A stretch of 64,000 bases of DNA from Algimonas ampicilliniresistens (lineage in GTDB: Bacteria; Pseudomonadota; Alphaproteobacteria; Caulobacterales; Maricaulaceae). The position numbers and the translations under genes are program-made. A model generated the notes under the pieces. That model was not told the origin of the DNA. It searched no databases and saw only the letters and a program-made list of their open reading frames with translations. Location of the stretch: NCBI RefSeq assembly GCF_030159955.1, contig NZ_BSNK01000002.1:1116001-1180000 (forward strand), written 5' to 3'. Positions 36,343 through 45,716 of the stretch are shown piece after piece (positions within the stretch are counted from its first letter, which is position 1; each line of letters opens with the position of its first letter).

Positions 36343-37752
36343 ATGAAAAATCGTTCTGTGATCGTCCTGTCTGCCACCGCGCTGTTTATATCAGCCAGTT
36401 CTACAGTGATGGCTCAGACCTACAGCACTGGCTCGCAGAGTTACGGATCAGCGCAATCATCGGCCAACTATCAGCGCGGTTCCAACGATTTGTCTTTCCC
36501 GGATATTCCGGCCGACCAAATTGCTGATGATGTTGTCACCGAATATAATTCTCGAACAGGGGCAGCGGAACAGGTCGCCCCGACCTTCGATCCCTTCGAA
36601 GAAGATGACCGGCTCGCTGCGACCGTCAATCTGCGTAGCACTGTCTCAGCCCGGGATCTGAATAACGACCCGTTGACTGACGGTGTTCTGTTAGAGGTCG
36701 AACTCTTTTACACGGACACAGGCGATCGTTCGTTTGGGCGCATGCGGGATGCTGTGTTTTTGAACGGCGAAACGGTCCCGATCATCCGTCGCGATAGTCA
36801 TGAGTTGGAATGTTCATCCCGTGTGACAGAAACGATCTATCATCATGATCGGTATTACAGGCCCGGCTATGGCGGATTGTCAGGTATTCCACCGATTTAT
36901 TTCGGGCATAGAGGCTTTGATTATGGCTACGGTTATGGTGGGCATGGATATGGCGGTTACGGCCCGACCTATCCGCGACCTCGTCCACGGCCTAGACCGA
37001 GACCAAGACCCAGACCTCGCCCCGGAACCGATACACCGACACCACACGTGCCATCTATTGTTGATGATAGCGGGCAAGGGCGTCCACGCGGTCGTGCGGA
37101 CTATTTCAAGAATGGCCGCAAGACCGGCACAAAGCCAAAGCCGGATCGTCGACCCCGTCGACCGAGTCGCGTCGATCCATCTGTAACCACGCCGTCTGTG
37201 ACGCCTGATCGCGTCGCACGGCCGACACCGCGTCCGACTGAGAGAGTGAGGCGTCGTCCAGAGACACGTGACCCGGCACCGACAGTCCGCCGCCGAACAC
37301 CTCGACCGTCAGTTGTCCGTGAACCTCCGTCGCGACCCGTGTCTCGCCCCACCCCTCCAAGGGTGGCCAAGCCAGCCCCTAAGCCTACCGTCCGGCCACC
37401 TGTCAGCCGCCCGCGCCCGGCTCCGCCTCAGCGCGACAAGGGTCCACGGCCGGATCGGACGCAGTCAGAAAAGCCCGCCGATACGTTCGATGAGTTCCAA
37501 ATGTTTCCAGGTGATGGACGCAGTGATTCTATCGTTGTGAGTTCAGAGCGCGATTGCGCGCGACGGGATCAGCTTGTCTTATTCATTCCGAATGAGCGGC
37601 TCGACGCCGCTCGGTTTGACGGCATGACGCTGATCCTGCGCGATGTGACCTATAATCAACGCTCTGGCCAGACGACGGTTTATGATGAGCAACCGCTCTA
37701 TATTCCGCCAAACTATATTGAAGGTTTCCGGCTCGCCTCCACGCGCCCTTGA
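36343..37752 (+). CDS. Secreted Pro/Arg-rich protein
   Basis: 469 residues. A signal peptide ending VMAQ precedes about 180 ordered residues (with VNLRSTVSARDLN and LLEVELFYTDTGDR), then a Gly/Tyr-rich patch, a run of alternating Pro-Arg, a long basic Pro/Arg/Thr-rich region (about 250-390) and an ordered C-terminal 70 residues with QLVLFIPNERL. No family was recognised. The basic region could bind cell-wall or surface polymers, which is only inference. A strong AAGGAG lies upstream. Separate from the PHA genes by 60 bases. Confidence 0.72.
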   Translation: MKNRSVIVLSATALFISASSTVMAQTYSTGSQSYGSAQSSANYQRGSNDLSFPDIPADQIADDVVTEYNSRTGAAEQVAPTFDPFEEDDRLAATVNLRSTVSARDLNNDPLTDGVLLEVELFYTDTGDRSFGRMRDAVFLNGETVPIIRRDSHELECSSRVTETIYHHDRYYRPGYGGLSGIPPIYFGHRGFDYGYGYGGHGYGGYGPTYPRPRPRPRPRPRPRPRPGTDTPTPHVPSIVDDSGQGRPRGRADYFKNGRKTGTKPKPDRRPRRPSRVDPSVTTPSVTPDRVARPTPRPTERVRRRPETRDPAPTVRRRTPRPSVVREPPSRPVSRPTPPRVAKPAPKPTVRPPVSRPRPAPPQRDKGPRPDRTQSEKPADTFDEFQMFPGDGRSDSIVVSSERDCARRDQLVLFIPNERLDAARFDGMTLILRDVTYNQRSGQTTVYDEQPLYIPPNYIEGFRLASTRP

Positions 37753-37883
37753 GGCATCTGTGAGGGGACTGGCACTCTGCTTGCAAGAAGGTTTAGGAAC
37801 CCAACAGCGTGTGTCCCACGCACCTGAAAACGGGTCCCGCAATGTCAGCCTTCCTCCCAAAGGTTGCTAGTGTGCTAGTCACG

Positions 37884-37912
37884 AAAAACCTCGCCGTTCG
37901 TGCGGGGTTTTT
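37884..37912 (+). terminator. Rho-independent terminator after the Pro/Arg-rich gene
   Basis: AAAAACCTCGC and GCGGGGTTTTT pair (one T-G pair) around a short loop, ending in TTTTTCTTT. Being upstream of the acyl-CoA synthetase, it supports the start of that gene at 37969 rather than 37900. Confidence 0.85.
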
Positions 37913-37968
37913 CTTTGTCTGATCTTGCCTTAAGGACGCTCGAACATAGACAAGGACCGGGTAAATTC

Positions 37969-39771
37969 ATGATCTCCACTCTGCGGCGTGAAGCGAAATA
38001 TTTGTCGGGCATGTTACGCATGCTCAAATCGGTCAAAACCGTCGATGCGAGCTCCAATCACCTGCTTGCAGATGAGCTGGAGATGCGGGTCGATGCGTTC
38101 GGTTCCAATGTAGCTTTCATCGAAGATGAGCGTCAGTGGACCTATGATGAGACCGAAGACTATGCCAACCGCGTGGCGGGTTGGTGCGAAGCGAACGGCA
38201 TTGGCAAAGGCGATACGGTCGCCGTCTTTGTGCGGAATCGTCTCGAATATGTGGCGCTCTGGTTCGGTCTGACCAAACGCGGCGTGATTCCCGCTCTGAT
38301 CAACTTCCAACTTTCCGGCAACGCGTTGGCGCATTGCGTCAATATCAGCGAGGCGTCCCATGTTGTCGTCGATGTCGATCTGATCGAGGGATGGAAAAGC
38401 GCGCGTGAACATTTGAATGATGGGCTGATCGAATGGGCCGCGTTCGGAGAGGTCCCCAAGGGGCATAAGCGGCGCATGAAGACATTCGACGCGGCCTTGC
38501 TGGACATTGTGCCGCATCGCCCCGCCAAATCTACCCGCGAAGGTCTCAAGGCTGGCGGGCAGGGGATGAAGATGTTCACCTCGGGGACGACGGGTCTGCC
38601 TAAGGCGGCCAAAGTCACTCATGTGCGGGCACAGAACTATATGCGCGGTCTGGGCGCTGGCGCGAGGGCGAGTGCGAAAGACCGGATGATGCTGGTTCTG
38701 CCCCTCTATCATGCCACAGGCGGTTTGGTCGGAATGGGCGCAGCCTTTTCCAATGGCGGAGCCTGTATCATCCGACCAAAATTTAGCGCGTCGACCTTCT
38801 GGGACGAAGCGGTGAGCCAGGGTGCAACCATGTTCACTTATGTTGGAGAGCTGTGTCGGTTCCTCCTGTCTACACCGCCGCATCCGCTAGAAAACGCGCA
38901 CAAAATTCAGTGGATCGTCGGTAACGGCTTGCGCCCCGAAGTTTGGGAGAGCTTTGTCACTCGGTTCAACATCCCGCACGTCATCGAATTTTACGGAGCG
39001 ACGGAAGGGAATGTCAGCCTAATCAATCTCGATGGTCCCATCGGTGCGGTTGGGCGTGTGCCGTCCTACCTGAAATGGAAGTTTAACATCGACATCATTC
39101 GCTATGATGTTGAGACAGGCGAAAATCCGCGCGGATCTGATGGGTTTTGCCTGCGTGTCGACGATGATGAAGTCGGAGAAGTGATTGGCGAAATTCGCGA
39201 AGATGATCCGCGTTTCCGCTTTGACGGCTATGAAACCAAAGAGGCGACGCAGAAAAAAATCTTACGCAATGTATTCAAACCGGGCGACGCATGGTTCCGT
39301 ACGGGTGATCTGATGAAGCGAGACGCCTATGGCTATTATTATTTCATGGACCGGGTGGGTGATACGTTCCGCTGGAAAGCAGAAAATGTCGCAACGAATG
39401 AAGTTGCGGGCACTCTATCTGGCTTTGAAGGCATTACCCAAGCCAATGTCTACGGTGTCGAAGTTCCAGGCTATGACGGTCGTGCCGGTATGGCGTCTCT
39501 TGTTTCAGAAACACCGCCCGACCTCGCAAAGCTGAAAGCCTATCTTGATAAAGAATTGCCGCATTATGCGCGGCCCGTGTTCCTACGCTTGAGTAGCGAG
39601 TCTGAAACGACCTCAACGTTCAAGTTCAAGAAGACGAATCTCGTCAAAGCCGGCTTTGACCCTGACCGGATTACGGAGCCTGTCTATTTCTGTAATCCGC
39701 AGACAAAAGCTTATGAACGCATAGACGTGGATGTTTTTGAGAAGATCAACAGTGGGGCCATCAGGCTTTGA
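37969..39771 (+). CDS. Long-chain acyl-CoA synthetase (FATP/FadD-like)
   Basis: 600 residues of the AMP-forming ligase family, activating fatty acids to CoA thioesters. The P-loop motif is MFTSGTTGLPKAAKVTH, EFYGATEGN is the adenylate motif, and RTGDLMKRDAYGYYYFMDRVGDTFRWKAENVATNEV is the hinge region whose FRWKAENV form points to the FATP / long-chain subfamily. LKSVK near the N-terminus may associate with membrane. A start at 37969 is preferred because the longer frame enters the terminator. It overlaps the DUF924 gene as TTGA, beginning a long co-directional run. Confidence 0.9.
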   Translation: MISTLRREAKYLSGMLRMLKSVKTVDASSNHLLADELEMRVDAFGSNVAFIEDERQWTYDETEDYANRVAGWCEANGIGKGDTVAVFVRNRLEYVALWFGLTKRGVIPALINFQLSGNALAHCVNISEASHVVVDVDLIEGWKSAREHLNDGLIEWAAFGEVPKGHKRRMKTFDAALLDIVPHRPAKSTREGLKAGGQGMKMFTSGTTGLPKAAKVTHVRAQNYMRGLGAGARASAKDRMMLVLPLYHATGGLVGMGAAFSNGGACIIRPKFSASTFWDEAVSQGATMFTYVGELCRFLLSTPPHPLENAHKIQWIVGNGLRPEVWESFVTRFNIPHVIEFYGATEGNVSLINLDGPIGAVGRVPSYLKWKFNIDIIRYDVETGENPRGSDGFCLRVDDDEVGEVIGEIREDDPRFRFDGYETKEATQKKILRNVFKPGDAWFRTGDLMKRDAYGYYYFMDRVGDTFRWKAENVATNEVAGTLSGFEGITQANVYGVEVPGYDGRAGMASLVSETPPDLAKLKAYLDKELPHYARPVFLRLSSESETTSTFKFKKTNLVKAGFDPDRITEPVYFCNPQTKAYERIDVDVFEKINSGAIRL

Positions 39772-40325
39772 TCACGCCTTCAGACGTTCTCGACTTTTGG
39801 TTCGCAGATGAAACCAAGGCACATTGGTTCAACAGTACGCCTAGCTTTGACGCTGAGATTAGCCAGACGTTTCAAGCTGCGGCTGAGACGCTCGCCAAAG
39901 GACCGTTTCCACATCCAGTTTGGGAAGCCGACGCGCAGAGTGCCCTAGCTCTTATCATTATGCTGGACCAGTTCCCGCGAAATATGTTCCGCGGGTCGCC
40001 TCGTGCCTTTGCTTGGGACGGGCATGCCTTGGGCGTTACAGACCGTATGGTTGATAGCGGCTGGGACTTGGAAATCCCTACGAAAAAACGGTCTTTCGTC
40101 TATATGCCTCTTATGCATGCTGAGGATCTGACGGCGCAGAACCGATGTGTCGAGCTGTCCGGGTCGCGATTAGATGATGGTGGCAGCACACTGCGACACG
40201 CCAAGGCGCACCGCGATGTGATTGAGAAATTTAGGCGCTTTCCATATCGGAATGCTGTTTTGGGACGTGACAGTACGCCGGAGGAATACGACTTTCTGAA
40301 AAACGGTGGGTATGATCCATCATGA
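39768..40325 (+). CDS. DUF924 family protein
   Basis: 185 residues. PSDVLDFWFADETKAHWF, ALALIIMLDQFPRNMFRGSPRAFAWD and RFPYRNAVLGRDSTPEE are the DUF924 landmarks, an all-helical TPR-like fold of unknown function. It starts at TTG overlapping the acyl-CoA synthetase stop and its stop overlaps the ASCH gene as ATGA, so all three are translationally coupled. Confidence 0.85.
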   Translation: MITPSDVLDFWFADETKAHWFNSTPSFDAEISQTFQAAAETLAKGPFPHPVWEADAQSALALIIMLDQFPRNMFRGSPRAFAWDGHALGVTDRMVDSGWDLEIPTKKRSFVYMPLMHAEDLTAQNRCVELSGSRLDDGGSTLRHAKAHRDVIEKFRRFPYRNAVLGRDSTPEEYDFLKNGGYDPS

Positions 40326-40765
40326 ACGCTGAAACGCTATGGGCAGACTATTGCGCTGCAATCGGTGAAAGTGGTCCTGTTCCGCCAATCGATGTTTTCG
40401 GCGACAATCCTGTTATGAATGACGAGTTGCTGGATTTAGTTCTAGAGGGAACGAAGCGCGCAACCTGTTGCCTAGCCAGGGACTTTGCCGAGGGTGATCA
40501 GCCCAAAATTGGTGATTATTGGATTATTGCTGATGGAGCAGGCACGCCGCGCGCTATAATCCGCACCTGCCATATTGAGCTTAAAGCGATTTGTGATGTG
40601 GACGATAGTTTCGCCCATATAGAAGGCGAAGGTGACAAGTCGCTCGCCTATTGGAAGACTGAGCATGATGCTTATTTCCAGCGGCAGGCAACCGCTGAGG
40701 GCTTTGTGTATGATGATAGTATGATCGGAATTTGCGAACAGTTTGATTGTGTGTGGCCGCAATGA
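40322..40765 (+). CDS. ASCH domain protein
   Basis: 147 residues. The ASCH fold, thought to bind RNA or modified nucleosides, shows in ELLDLVLEGTKRATCCLARDF, PKIGDYWIIADGAG, RAIIRTCHIELKAICDVDDSFA and EGEGDKSLAYWKTEHDAYF. Some relatives hydrolyse N4-acetylcytidine, but the reaction here is not known. It overlaps neighbours on both sides as ATGA. Confidence 0.85.
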   Translation: MNAETLWADYCAAIGESGPVPPIDVFGDNPVMNDELLDLVLEGTKRATCCLARDFAEGDQPKIGDYWIIADGAGTPRAIIRTCHIELKAICDVDDSFAHIEGEGDKSLAYWKTEHDAYFQRQATAEGFVYDDSMIGICEQFDCVWPQ

Positions 40766-41373
40766 AATCTGTCGGTATTCTCATTTTCGACGATGTCGAA
40801 GAGCTGGATTTTGTCGGACCTTGGGAAGTCTTCCAGATGGTCAATGAGGTGGCGGGACATCGCGGTGATCCAGAGCCTCTACACAATTTACTAATCTCGC
40901 GGGATGGCTCGGACATTACAGCTGTGAAGGGCATGCGCGTTGGAGCGCATACTTCTATGACTGATGTGGATGCGTTGGACGTCATCTTGATCCCCGGCGG
41001 GCTGGGGACCCGCACAGTCATTGAGGATCCCGAAATCATGGCGTGGGTTCAGGCGATTGCGCCTGATTGTGAATGGGTCACGTCTGTCTGCACAGGGGCG
41101 TTTGTTCTGGCTAAGGCAGGCCTTCTGAAAGGGCGGCGGGCGGCCACGCATTGGGCGGCGTTCAACGAATTTGATCGCTTGAAGCTGGACGGAGAGCTTG
41201 TGCCGCATGTGCGCTATGTTCGTGACGGAAACGTAGTCACCGCGGCCGGTGTTTCAGCCGGGATCGACATGTCGCTCTGGCTAGTCGGCCAATGGTTCGA
41301 TCCACAAATGTCACGGGATGTTGCCCGCGCCATGCAATATGATCCGGTTCCGCCTTACGCGGCGGACCTTTGA
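40762..41373 (+). CDS. DJ-1/PfpI family protein
   Basis: 203 residues from the ATG that overlaps the ASCH stop. The fold is marked by VGILIFDDVEELDFVGPWEVF and the nucleophile Cys in TSVCTGAFVLAKAG, followed by the ATHWAAF segment. The layout is closest to the ThiJ/PfpI group that includes isonitrile hydratases. The substrate is unknown. An upstream in-frame ATG at 40747 is less likely. Confidence 0.85.
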   Translation: MKSVGILIFDDVEELDFVGPWEVFQMVNEVAGHRGDPEPLHNLLISRDGSDITAVKGMRVGAHTSMTDVDALDVILIPGGLGTRTVIEDPEIMAWVQAIAPDCEWVTSVCTGAFVLAKAGLLKGRRAATHWAAFNEFDRLKLDGELVPHVRYVRDGNVVTAAGVSAGIDMSLWLVGQWFDPQMSRDVARAMQYDPVPPYAADL

Positions 41374-41392
41374 TCGCTATCTAAACATCGTG

Positions 41393-42325
41393 ATGACCCC
41401 CAAAGCCTTTCTCGAGTCTCTGTCTGAGGCTGTATCGGAGCAGTTTTCAAAACTGACCCCGGACGATCAATTTCTGGATCGCTTTCAAGATAATTTTCGT
41501 CGTATGACGCGCCGTTTTGATGCGCCGGGCCCTGAAGTGCGTTCGAAGGACGAATTTCAAATTGACGACGTCACTGTAAAATTATTCGTGCCGTTTGGCC
41601 CAATCCCTGAACTGGGACCGACGCTGATCTATGCGCATGGTGGCGGGTTTGTGACCTGCGATACGGAAACGCATGAAGGCATTATTCGCCGCCTCGCCAA
41701 TGCATCGCTCTGCCGGGTTCTTTCGGTCGAGTATCGGCTGGCCCCTGAACATCCATTTCCAGCCGCACCGGATGATGTGAAGACAGTTGTCGATTGGGCT
41801 CTTTCTGGGAGCGGAACGTCTCGCGGGATTGATCCGGACAGTATTGCGATTGGCGGCGACAGTGCCGGGGGCAATATGGCGGCGTGGATTGCGCAAGTTT
41901 ATCGTGACCAGATCAAGGCGCAGATCTTGTTCTACCCGTTAATGCAGCTGCAAGACATTAAGCCATCCAATCCAGGGCCGCAGGATTGGCTGCAAATCGG
42001 TGCCGTGGCCCTGAAATATATTCAGGAAAATTATGTCGCTGGGGCCGATCCAAAAGACCCGAAAGTGTCGCCTTTGTTCGAAGACGATCTCGACAAGCTA
42101 CCCCCTGCCTGGGTGCTGACATGTGGCCTTGATCCCTTACGGGACGAAGGCAAACTCTATTATGAAAAGATGGAAGAAGCGGGCAATCAGGTCGAACATC
42201 GGTATGAAAAGACGATGCCGCACGGCTTTCTGAATTTCGCCAAAGCTTTTCCCAAAGCCAACACTGTTCCGCTGGAGGCCGCAGAGTTTCTTCGACATCA
42301 GTTTCCTCGCCTTCCGCAACCCTAG
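41393..42325 (+). CDS. Alpha/beta-hydrolase esterase, hormone-sensitive-lipase family
   Basis: 310 residues. The HGGGF oxyanion motif, the nucleophile GDSAGGNMA, the Asp in TCGLDPLRDEG and the His in MPHGFLNFAK form a complete catalytic set of family IV (HSL-like) esterases, which hydrolyse short acyl esters. The ATG at 41393 is chosen since upstream residues repeat the end of the preceding gene's frame region. Co-directional with its neighbours. Confidence 0.88.
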   Translation: MTPKAFLESLSEAVSEQFSKLTPDDQFLDRFQDNFRRMTRRFDAPGPEVRSKDEFQIDDVTVKLFVPFGPIPELGPTLIYAHGGGFVTCDTETHEGIIRRLANASLCRVLSVEYRLAPEHPFPAAPDDVKTVVDWALSGSGTSRGIDPDSIAIGGDSAGGNMAAWIAQVYRDQIKAQILFYPLMQLQDIKPSNPGPQDWLQIGAVALKYIQENYVAGADPKDPKVSPLFEDDLDKLPPAWVLTCGLDPLRDEGKLYYEKMEEAGNQVEHRYEKTMPHGFLNFAKAFPKANTVPLEAAEFLRHQFPRLPQP

Positions 42326-42336
42326 AAAGTCATTTT

Positions 42337-42972
42337 ATGACCACGCTCTATTACCATCCTTTGTCTAACCCATCGCTCTATCCTGTCTTTATCGCGGAAG
42401 CGTCTGGCCTCGATTATACGCGCAAGGTGGTGAATTTGCAGACGCAGGAGCAAAAGAGCGACGATTACCTATCCGTGAACCCTTTTGGACGAGTGCCCGC
42501 CATGGTCGACGATGATCTGGCAATTGGGGAAAGTAGTGCCATTGGGCGGTATCTGGCGCGCAAGTCAGGCAGCGACATTTATTCCGAAGATATGCGCGAA
42601 GCCGCTTTGATCGATCAATGGGTCGAGTTCGTGGTCCATCACATCCGCATCAATGTTGGACGGATCAACTTCAACCGATTCATCGCCCCCATGGTTGGGG
42701 CTGAACCGGATCAGGCCTCAATTGATTTAGGGCTTCGGTTTTTGGCTGACAATCTACCTCATATTGAGGTGGCTTTGAGTGGTGACGGGCATTTGCATGG
42801 CGATCGGCTAACTTTGGCAGATATTGCTCTCGTCGCAGCCTTTGAACCGCAGCACGTTGCGAAGATCGACATCTCATATGCGCCCGTCCTGTCCGAATGG
42901 TTGGAGCGTATGCGTCAGGAGCCTTGGTATCAGGCAGTTCATACGCATTTCGGTGCGGAACTCGGTCTGTAG
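42337..42972 (+). CDS. Glutathione S-transferase family protein
   Basis: 211 residues. The thioredoxin-like domain has LYYHPLSNPSLYPVFIA, the cis-Pro motif NPFGRVPAMV and the glutathione-binding ESSAIGRYLARK; a helical domain with LTLADIALVA follows. It probably conjugates or reduces with glutathione in the cytoplasm; substrate unknown. Eleven bases after the esterase and three before SelO, so part of the same run. Confidence 0.88.
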   Translation: MTTLYYHPLSNPSLYPVFIAEASGLDYTRKVVNLQTQEQKSDDYLSVNPFGRVPAMVDDDLAIGESSAIGRYLARKSGSDIYSEDMREAALIDQWVEFVVHHIRINVGRINFNRFIAPMVGAEPDQASIDLGLRFLADNLPHIEVALSGDGHLHGDRLTLADIALVAAFEPQHVAKIDISYAPVLSEWLERMRQEPWYQAVHTHFGAELGL

Positions 42973-42975
42973 CAA

Positions 42976-44298
42976 ATGTTCAAACCCGAGCAGTCAATAT
43001 TGGAGCTCGGCGAAGACTTCTATGACGGTGTCGTCCCGGCGCAGTTTCCTCAACACACACTCCGCTATGCGGATGACCATAGTGCGGCGTCGCTTGGCTT
43101 GAATGATATCGATTGGGTCGCCCGTTTTGGGCGGTTCAACCCCTTTGAGGGATCACTGCCTGAGCCGCTGGCTCTGCGTTATCACGGTCATCAATTTCGT
43201 AATTACAATCCAGAGATCGGTGACGGGCGCGGCTTTCTCTATGCGCAGTGCCGGGATGCAAATGGGCGATTGCTCGACTTTGGCACTAAAGGCTCAGGCC
43301 AGACGCCATTTTCACGGCGCGGCGACGGACGGCTGACCCTATTAGGCGGTGTGCGTGAAGTGCTCGCAACGCGCTATCTTGAACATCTCGGCGTCAACAC
43401 ATCGCGCAGTTTCTGTCTGATTGAGACCGGCGAGGAACTTCAGCGTCATGACGAGCCGTCGCCGACTCGTTCTGCTGTTCTGACGCGGTTGCAGCACAGC
43501 CATATTCGCTTCGGTACATTTCAGCGGCAGGCGTTTTTTGGACGGACGGATAATCTCGAAGCTTTGGTCGATTATTGCCATCGCTACTTCTATCCTGACA
43601 TCAACCGCCCTGCGGATTTGTTGCGTGCCGTTGCAGTCCGCAGCGCTGACTTGGTCGCGAGTTGGATGGCGGCCGGCTTCGTACACGGCGTCATGAATAC
43701 GGATAATATGAACATCACTGGCGAGGTTTTTGACTTCGGCCCTTATCGGTTCCTGCCACATTACGACCCGGCGTTCACGGCGGCTTATTTCGATCATTCC
43801 GGGCTTTATGCCTTCGCTCGCCAGCCTGAAGCGATGGGTTGGAATTTGGGCCAGTTGGCGCAAAGCTTGTCCCTGATCGAAGAGGACGATGCGCTGATTG
43901 ATGCACTGCGAGCCTATGCTGACAATTATGAAGCTGCGCTAGTTCAGAATATGGCTCGGCGTTTACGAATTGAGATGCCCAAAGACGGTGCCGCCTTCGT
44001 CAAACTGACATTTAATGTCTTGGACAAAAGTCGGGTGAGCTGGCCGAATTTTTTCCACGACTGGTCCGGTGGTGCAGCCCGTGCGCCGCTTCAGGATTAT
44101 CCCGATAGTGTCTGGGGCGACTGGAAAGCGGCCTATGCAGCTTTGAGCCCCACAGGGCCGCGCCCCGCAACCGAACGCCCCGCAACCTTGCTGTACGAAG
44201 AGATCGGCGCGCTATGGGACACGATCGCTAAAGCTGATGACTGGTCACATTTTCGCGACAAACTGGCGTCATATGATCGCCGTAACTATAGCGAGTGA
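42976..44298 (+). CDS. selO: Protein adenylyltransferase SelO (YdiU family)
   Basis: 440 residues, near the short end for the family. A pseudokinase fold that transfers AMP from ATP to protein side chains and affects redox responses. Signature pieces: RYHGHQFRNYNPEIGDGRG, LDFGTKGSGQTPFSRRGDGRLTLLGGVREVL, HVH-type region seen as HSHIRFGTFQ, and the metal/catalytic loop HGVMNTDNMNITGEVFDFGP. The C-terminus is shorter than E. coli YdiU and lacks the terminal Cys pair. Clustering with GST and DJ-1 proteins fits a redox theme, as inference. Confidence 0.92.
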   Translation: MFKPEQSILELGEDFYDGVVPAQFPQHTLRYADDHSAASLGLNDIDWVARFGRFNPFEGSLPEPLALRYHGHQFRNYNPEIGDGRGFLYAQCRDANGRLLDFGTKGSGQTPFSRRGDGRLTLLGGVREVLATRYLEHLGVNTSRSFCLIETGEELQRHDEPSPTRSAVLTRLQHSHIRFGTFQRQAFFGRTDNLEALVDYCHRYFYPDINRPADLLRAVAVRSADLVASWMAAGFVHGVMNTDNMNITGEVFDFGPYRFLPHYDPAFTAAYFDHSGLYAFARQPEAMGWNLGQLAQSLSLIEEDDALIDALRAYADNYEAALVQNMARRLRIEMPKDGAAFVKLTFNVLDKSRVSWPNFFHDWSGGAARAPLQDYPDSVWGDWKAAYAALSPTGPRPATERPATLLYEEIGALWDTIAKADDWSHFRDKLASYDRRNYSE

Positions 44299-44311
44299 AA
44301 CGGAGAGACTT

Positions 44312-44989
44312 ATGAGACATTTGATTATTTTGGCCGCACTTCCGGTATTGATGGCCTGTGCTGACGCTGAACCCCGTGTCGAGGCCGACGCCGTTGACCC
44401 ATCCACGGCTGTGGCGGGCGAGGTCGAAAAGTCTGAAATGGCAGATATGGGCCCCGGTGTTGACCTGACTACTTTGCCAGCGGGCGCGTATTCTGCGGAA
44501 ATGGGTCACGCCTACATCCAGTTCTCCTATGATCATCAGGGCTATTCGCGCCCAATCCTGCGTTGGAGTGATTTCGATGCAACGGTCAATTACGATCCTG
44601 AAACCCCAGAAAATTCTACGCTTAACGTGGTCATTCCAGTCGCATCCATTGATAGCAATGTGGACGCCTTTAATACGCATCTGAAAAGCGCGGACTTCTT
44701 CGATGTGGCGACATATCCGACCATCACATTTGCAAGCACCAACGTTGAAATTCATCCGGGTGGCCATGGTATTGTTACCGGAAACCTGACCATCAAAGAC
44801 GTTACGCGTCCGATCAGCTTTGAAGGCACGATCAATAAAATCGGGAAATCGCGCAGCGGGACCGACATGTTTGGTCTGTCTGGTACGGGCAAACTGAAGC
44901 GGTCGGATTTTGGTGTTGATCTCTATGCGCCACTCGTCGGTGACGATGTTGATCTGGTCATGGAAGTTGAATTCCAGAAAGACGAGTAG
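44312..44989 (+). CDS. YceI family lipoprotein
   Basis: 225 residues. A lipobox LMAC follows a short signal peptide, so the protein is lipid-anchored. The YceI lipocalin-like barrel shows in AYIQFSYDHQGYSRP, FNTHLKSADFFDVATYPTITF and the conserved VTGNLTIKDVTRPISF. Family members bind isoprenoid-type lipids. A cytochrome b561 gene follows five bases later; YceI/b561 pairs are common. GGAG precedes the start at 44312; the longer open frame is rejected. Confidence 0.9.
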   Translation: MRHLIILAALPVLMACADAEPRVEADAVDPSTAVAGEVEKSEMADMGPGVDLTTLPAGAYSAEMGHAYIQFSYDHQGYSRPILRWSDFDATVNYDPETPENSTLNVVIPVASIDSNVDAFNTHLKSADFFDVATYPTITFASTNVEIHPGGHGIVTGNLTIKDVTRPISFEGTINKIGKSRSGTDMFGLSGTGKLKRSDFGVDLYAPLVGDDVDLVMEVEFQKDE

Positions 44990-44993
44990 GTCT

Positions 44994-45545
44994 TTGTCGG
45001 TCCGATATAATAAAGTCGCAATCGTCCTGCACTGGACGATTGCGCTGCTGATTATCGGGTTGATCCTTTTTGGTCTGCTAATGACGCAAGAGTGGATGCC
45101 CAACCGCTTCGCCATCTATCAGTGGCATAAGAGCATTGGGATGACGGTCTTGGTTTTATCGCTCGCTCGCTTGCTCTGGCGACTCGGTCATCGACCACCG
45201 CCTCTGCCCGACGCCATGCCGGGTTGGCAGCGTAGGGCCAGCCACTTTATGCATGGGGCTTTTTACGCACTGATGTTCGCGATGCCATTGCTAGGCTGGG
45301 CCATGGTTAGTGCGTCAGACTTACCGATCCCGACCGTAATTTATGGCCTGATGACTCTGCCAGATATGCCGGGCGTGTCTGAGTCCAAGGCCTCGGCAGA
45401 GCGGTTCAAGTTCCTGCACGAAATCGGAGCTAAACTCTTCATTGCTCTAATCTTTTTGCATGTCGGCGCGGCGCTGAAACATCACTTTACCGACCGTGAT
45501 GACGTGCTGAAACGCATGGCCCCCTGGGTGAAAACACGCCGCTAA
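44994..45545 (+). CDS. Cytochrome b561 family protein
   Basis: 184 residues with four membrane helices. Heme-ligating His residues are in VLHWTIAL, QWHKSIG, FMHGAFYAL and FLHVGAA, the pattern of bacterial CybB-like cytochrome b561, which passes electrons from quinol. The start is TTG at 44994, directly after the YceI stop; the open frame upstream overlaps YceI out of frame and is not used. Last gene of the run that begins with the acyl-CoA synthetase. Confidence 0.88.
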   Translation: MSVRYNKVAIVLHWTIALLIIGLILFGLLMTQEWMPNRFAIYQWHKSIGMTVLVLSLARLLWRLGHRPPPLPDAMPGWQRRASHFMHGAFYALMFAMPLLGWAMVSASDLPIPTVIYGLMTLPDMPGVSESKASAERFKFLHEIGAKLFIALIFLHVGAALKHHFTDRDDVLKRMAPWVKTRR

Positions 45546-45560
45546 ACTAACCATTTGAAT

Positions 45561-45637
45561 TGGCGACCCCGGGTGGATTCGAACCACCGGCCCCCAGATT
45601 AGGAATCTGGTGCTCTATCCGACTGAGCTACGGGATC
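45561..45637 (-). tRNA. tRNA-Arg (anticodon CCT)
   Basis: 77 bases on the minus strand with CCA encoded. Acceptor GATCCCG/CGGGGTC, discriminator G, TAGCTCAG of the D arm, anticodon stem CCAGA/TCTGG around TTCCTAA, and TTCGAAT in the T loop. The CCT anticodon reads AGG. Confidence 0.95.
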
Positions 45638-45716
45638 GTGAGCCCGAACTAGCGAAGGGCGCGCAGAACGCCAAGTCGGATTCGACAGTGGCGTAAGCGA
45701 AGCGTAGCATCCCTCT

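Noticed and set aside
37101..37370. Minus-strand frames opposite the Pro/Arg-rich region
   Set aside because: Low-complexity DNA lacks stops in several frames; the plus frame has the signal peptide and ribosome-binding site.
38014..38883. 289-codon minus-strand open frame
   Set aside because: Lies entirely inside the acyl-CoA synthetase gene, whose motifs are unambiguous.
44228..45115. 295-codon minus-strand open frame
   Set aside because: Mirror of the YceI gene and start of the b561 gene; those have clear families, signal peptide and motifs.
45561..45716. Genomic island boundary at tRNA-Arg
   Set aside because: No integrase, no repeated tRNA 3' end and no change in gene type on either side.
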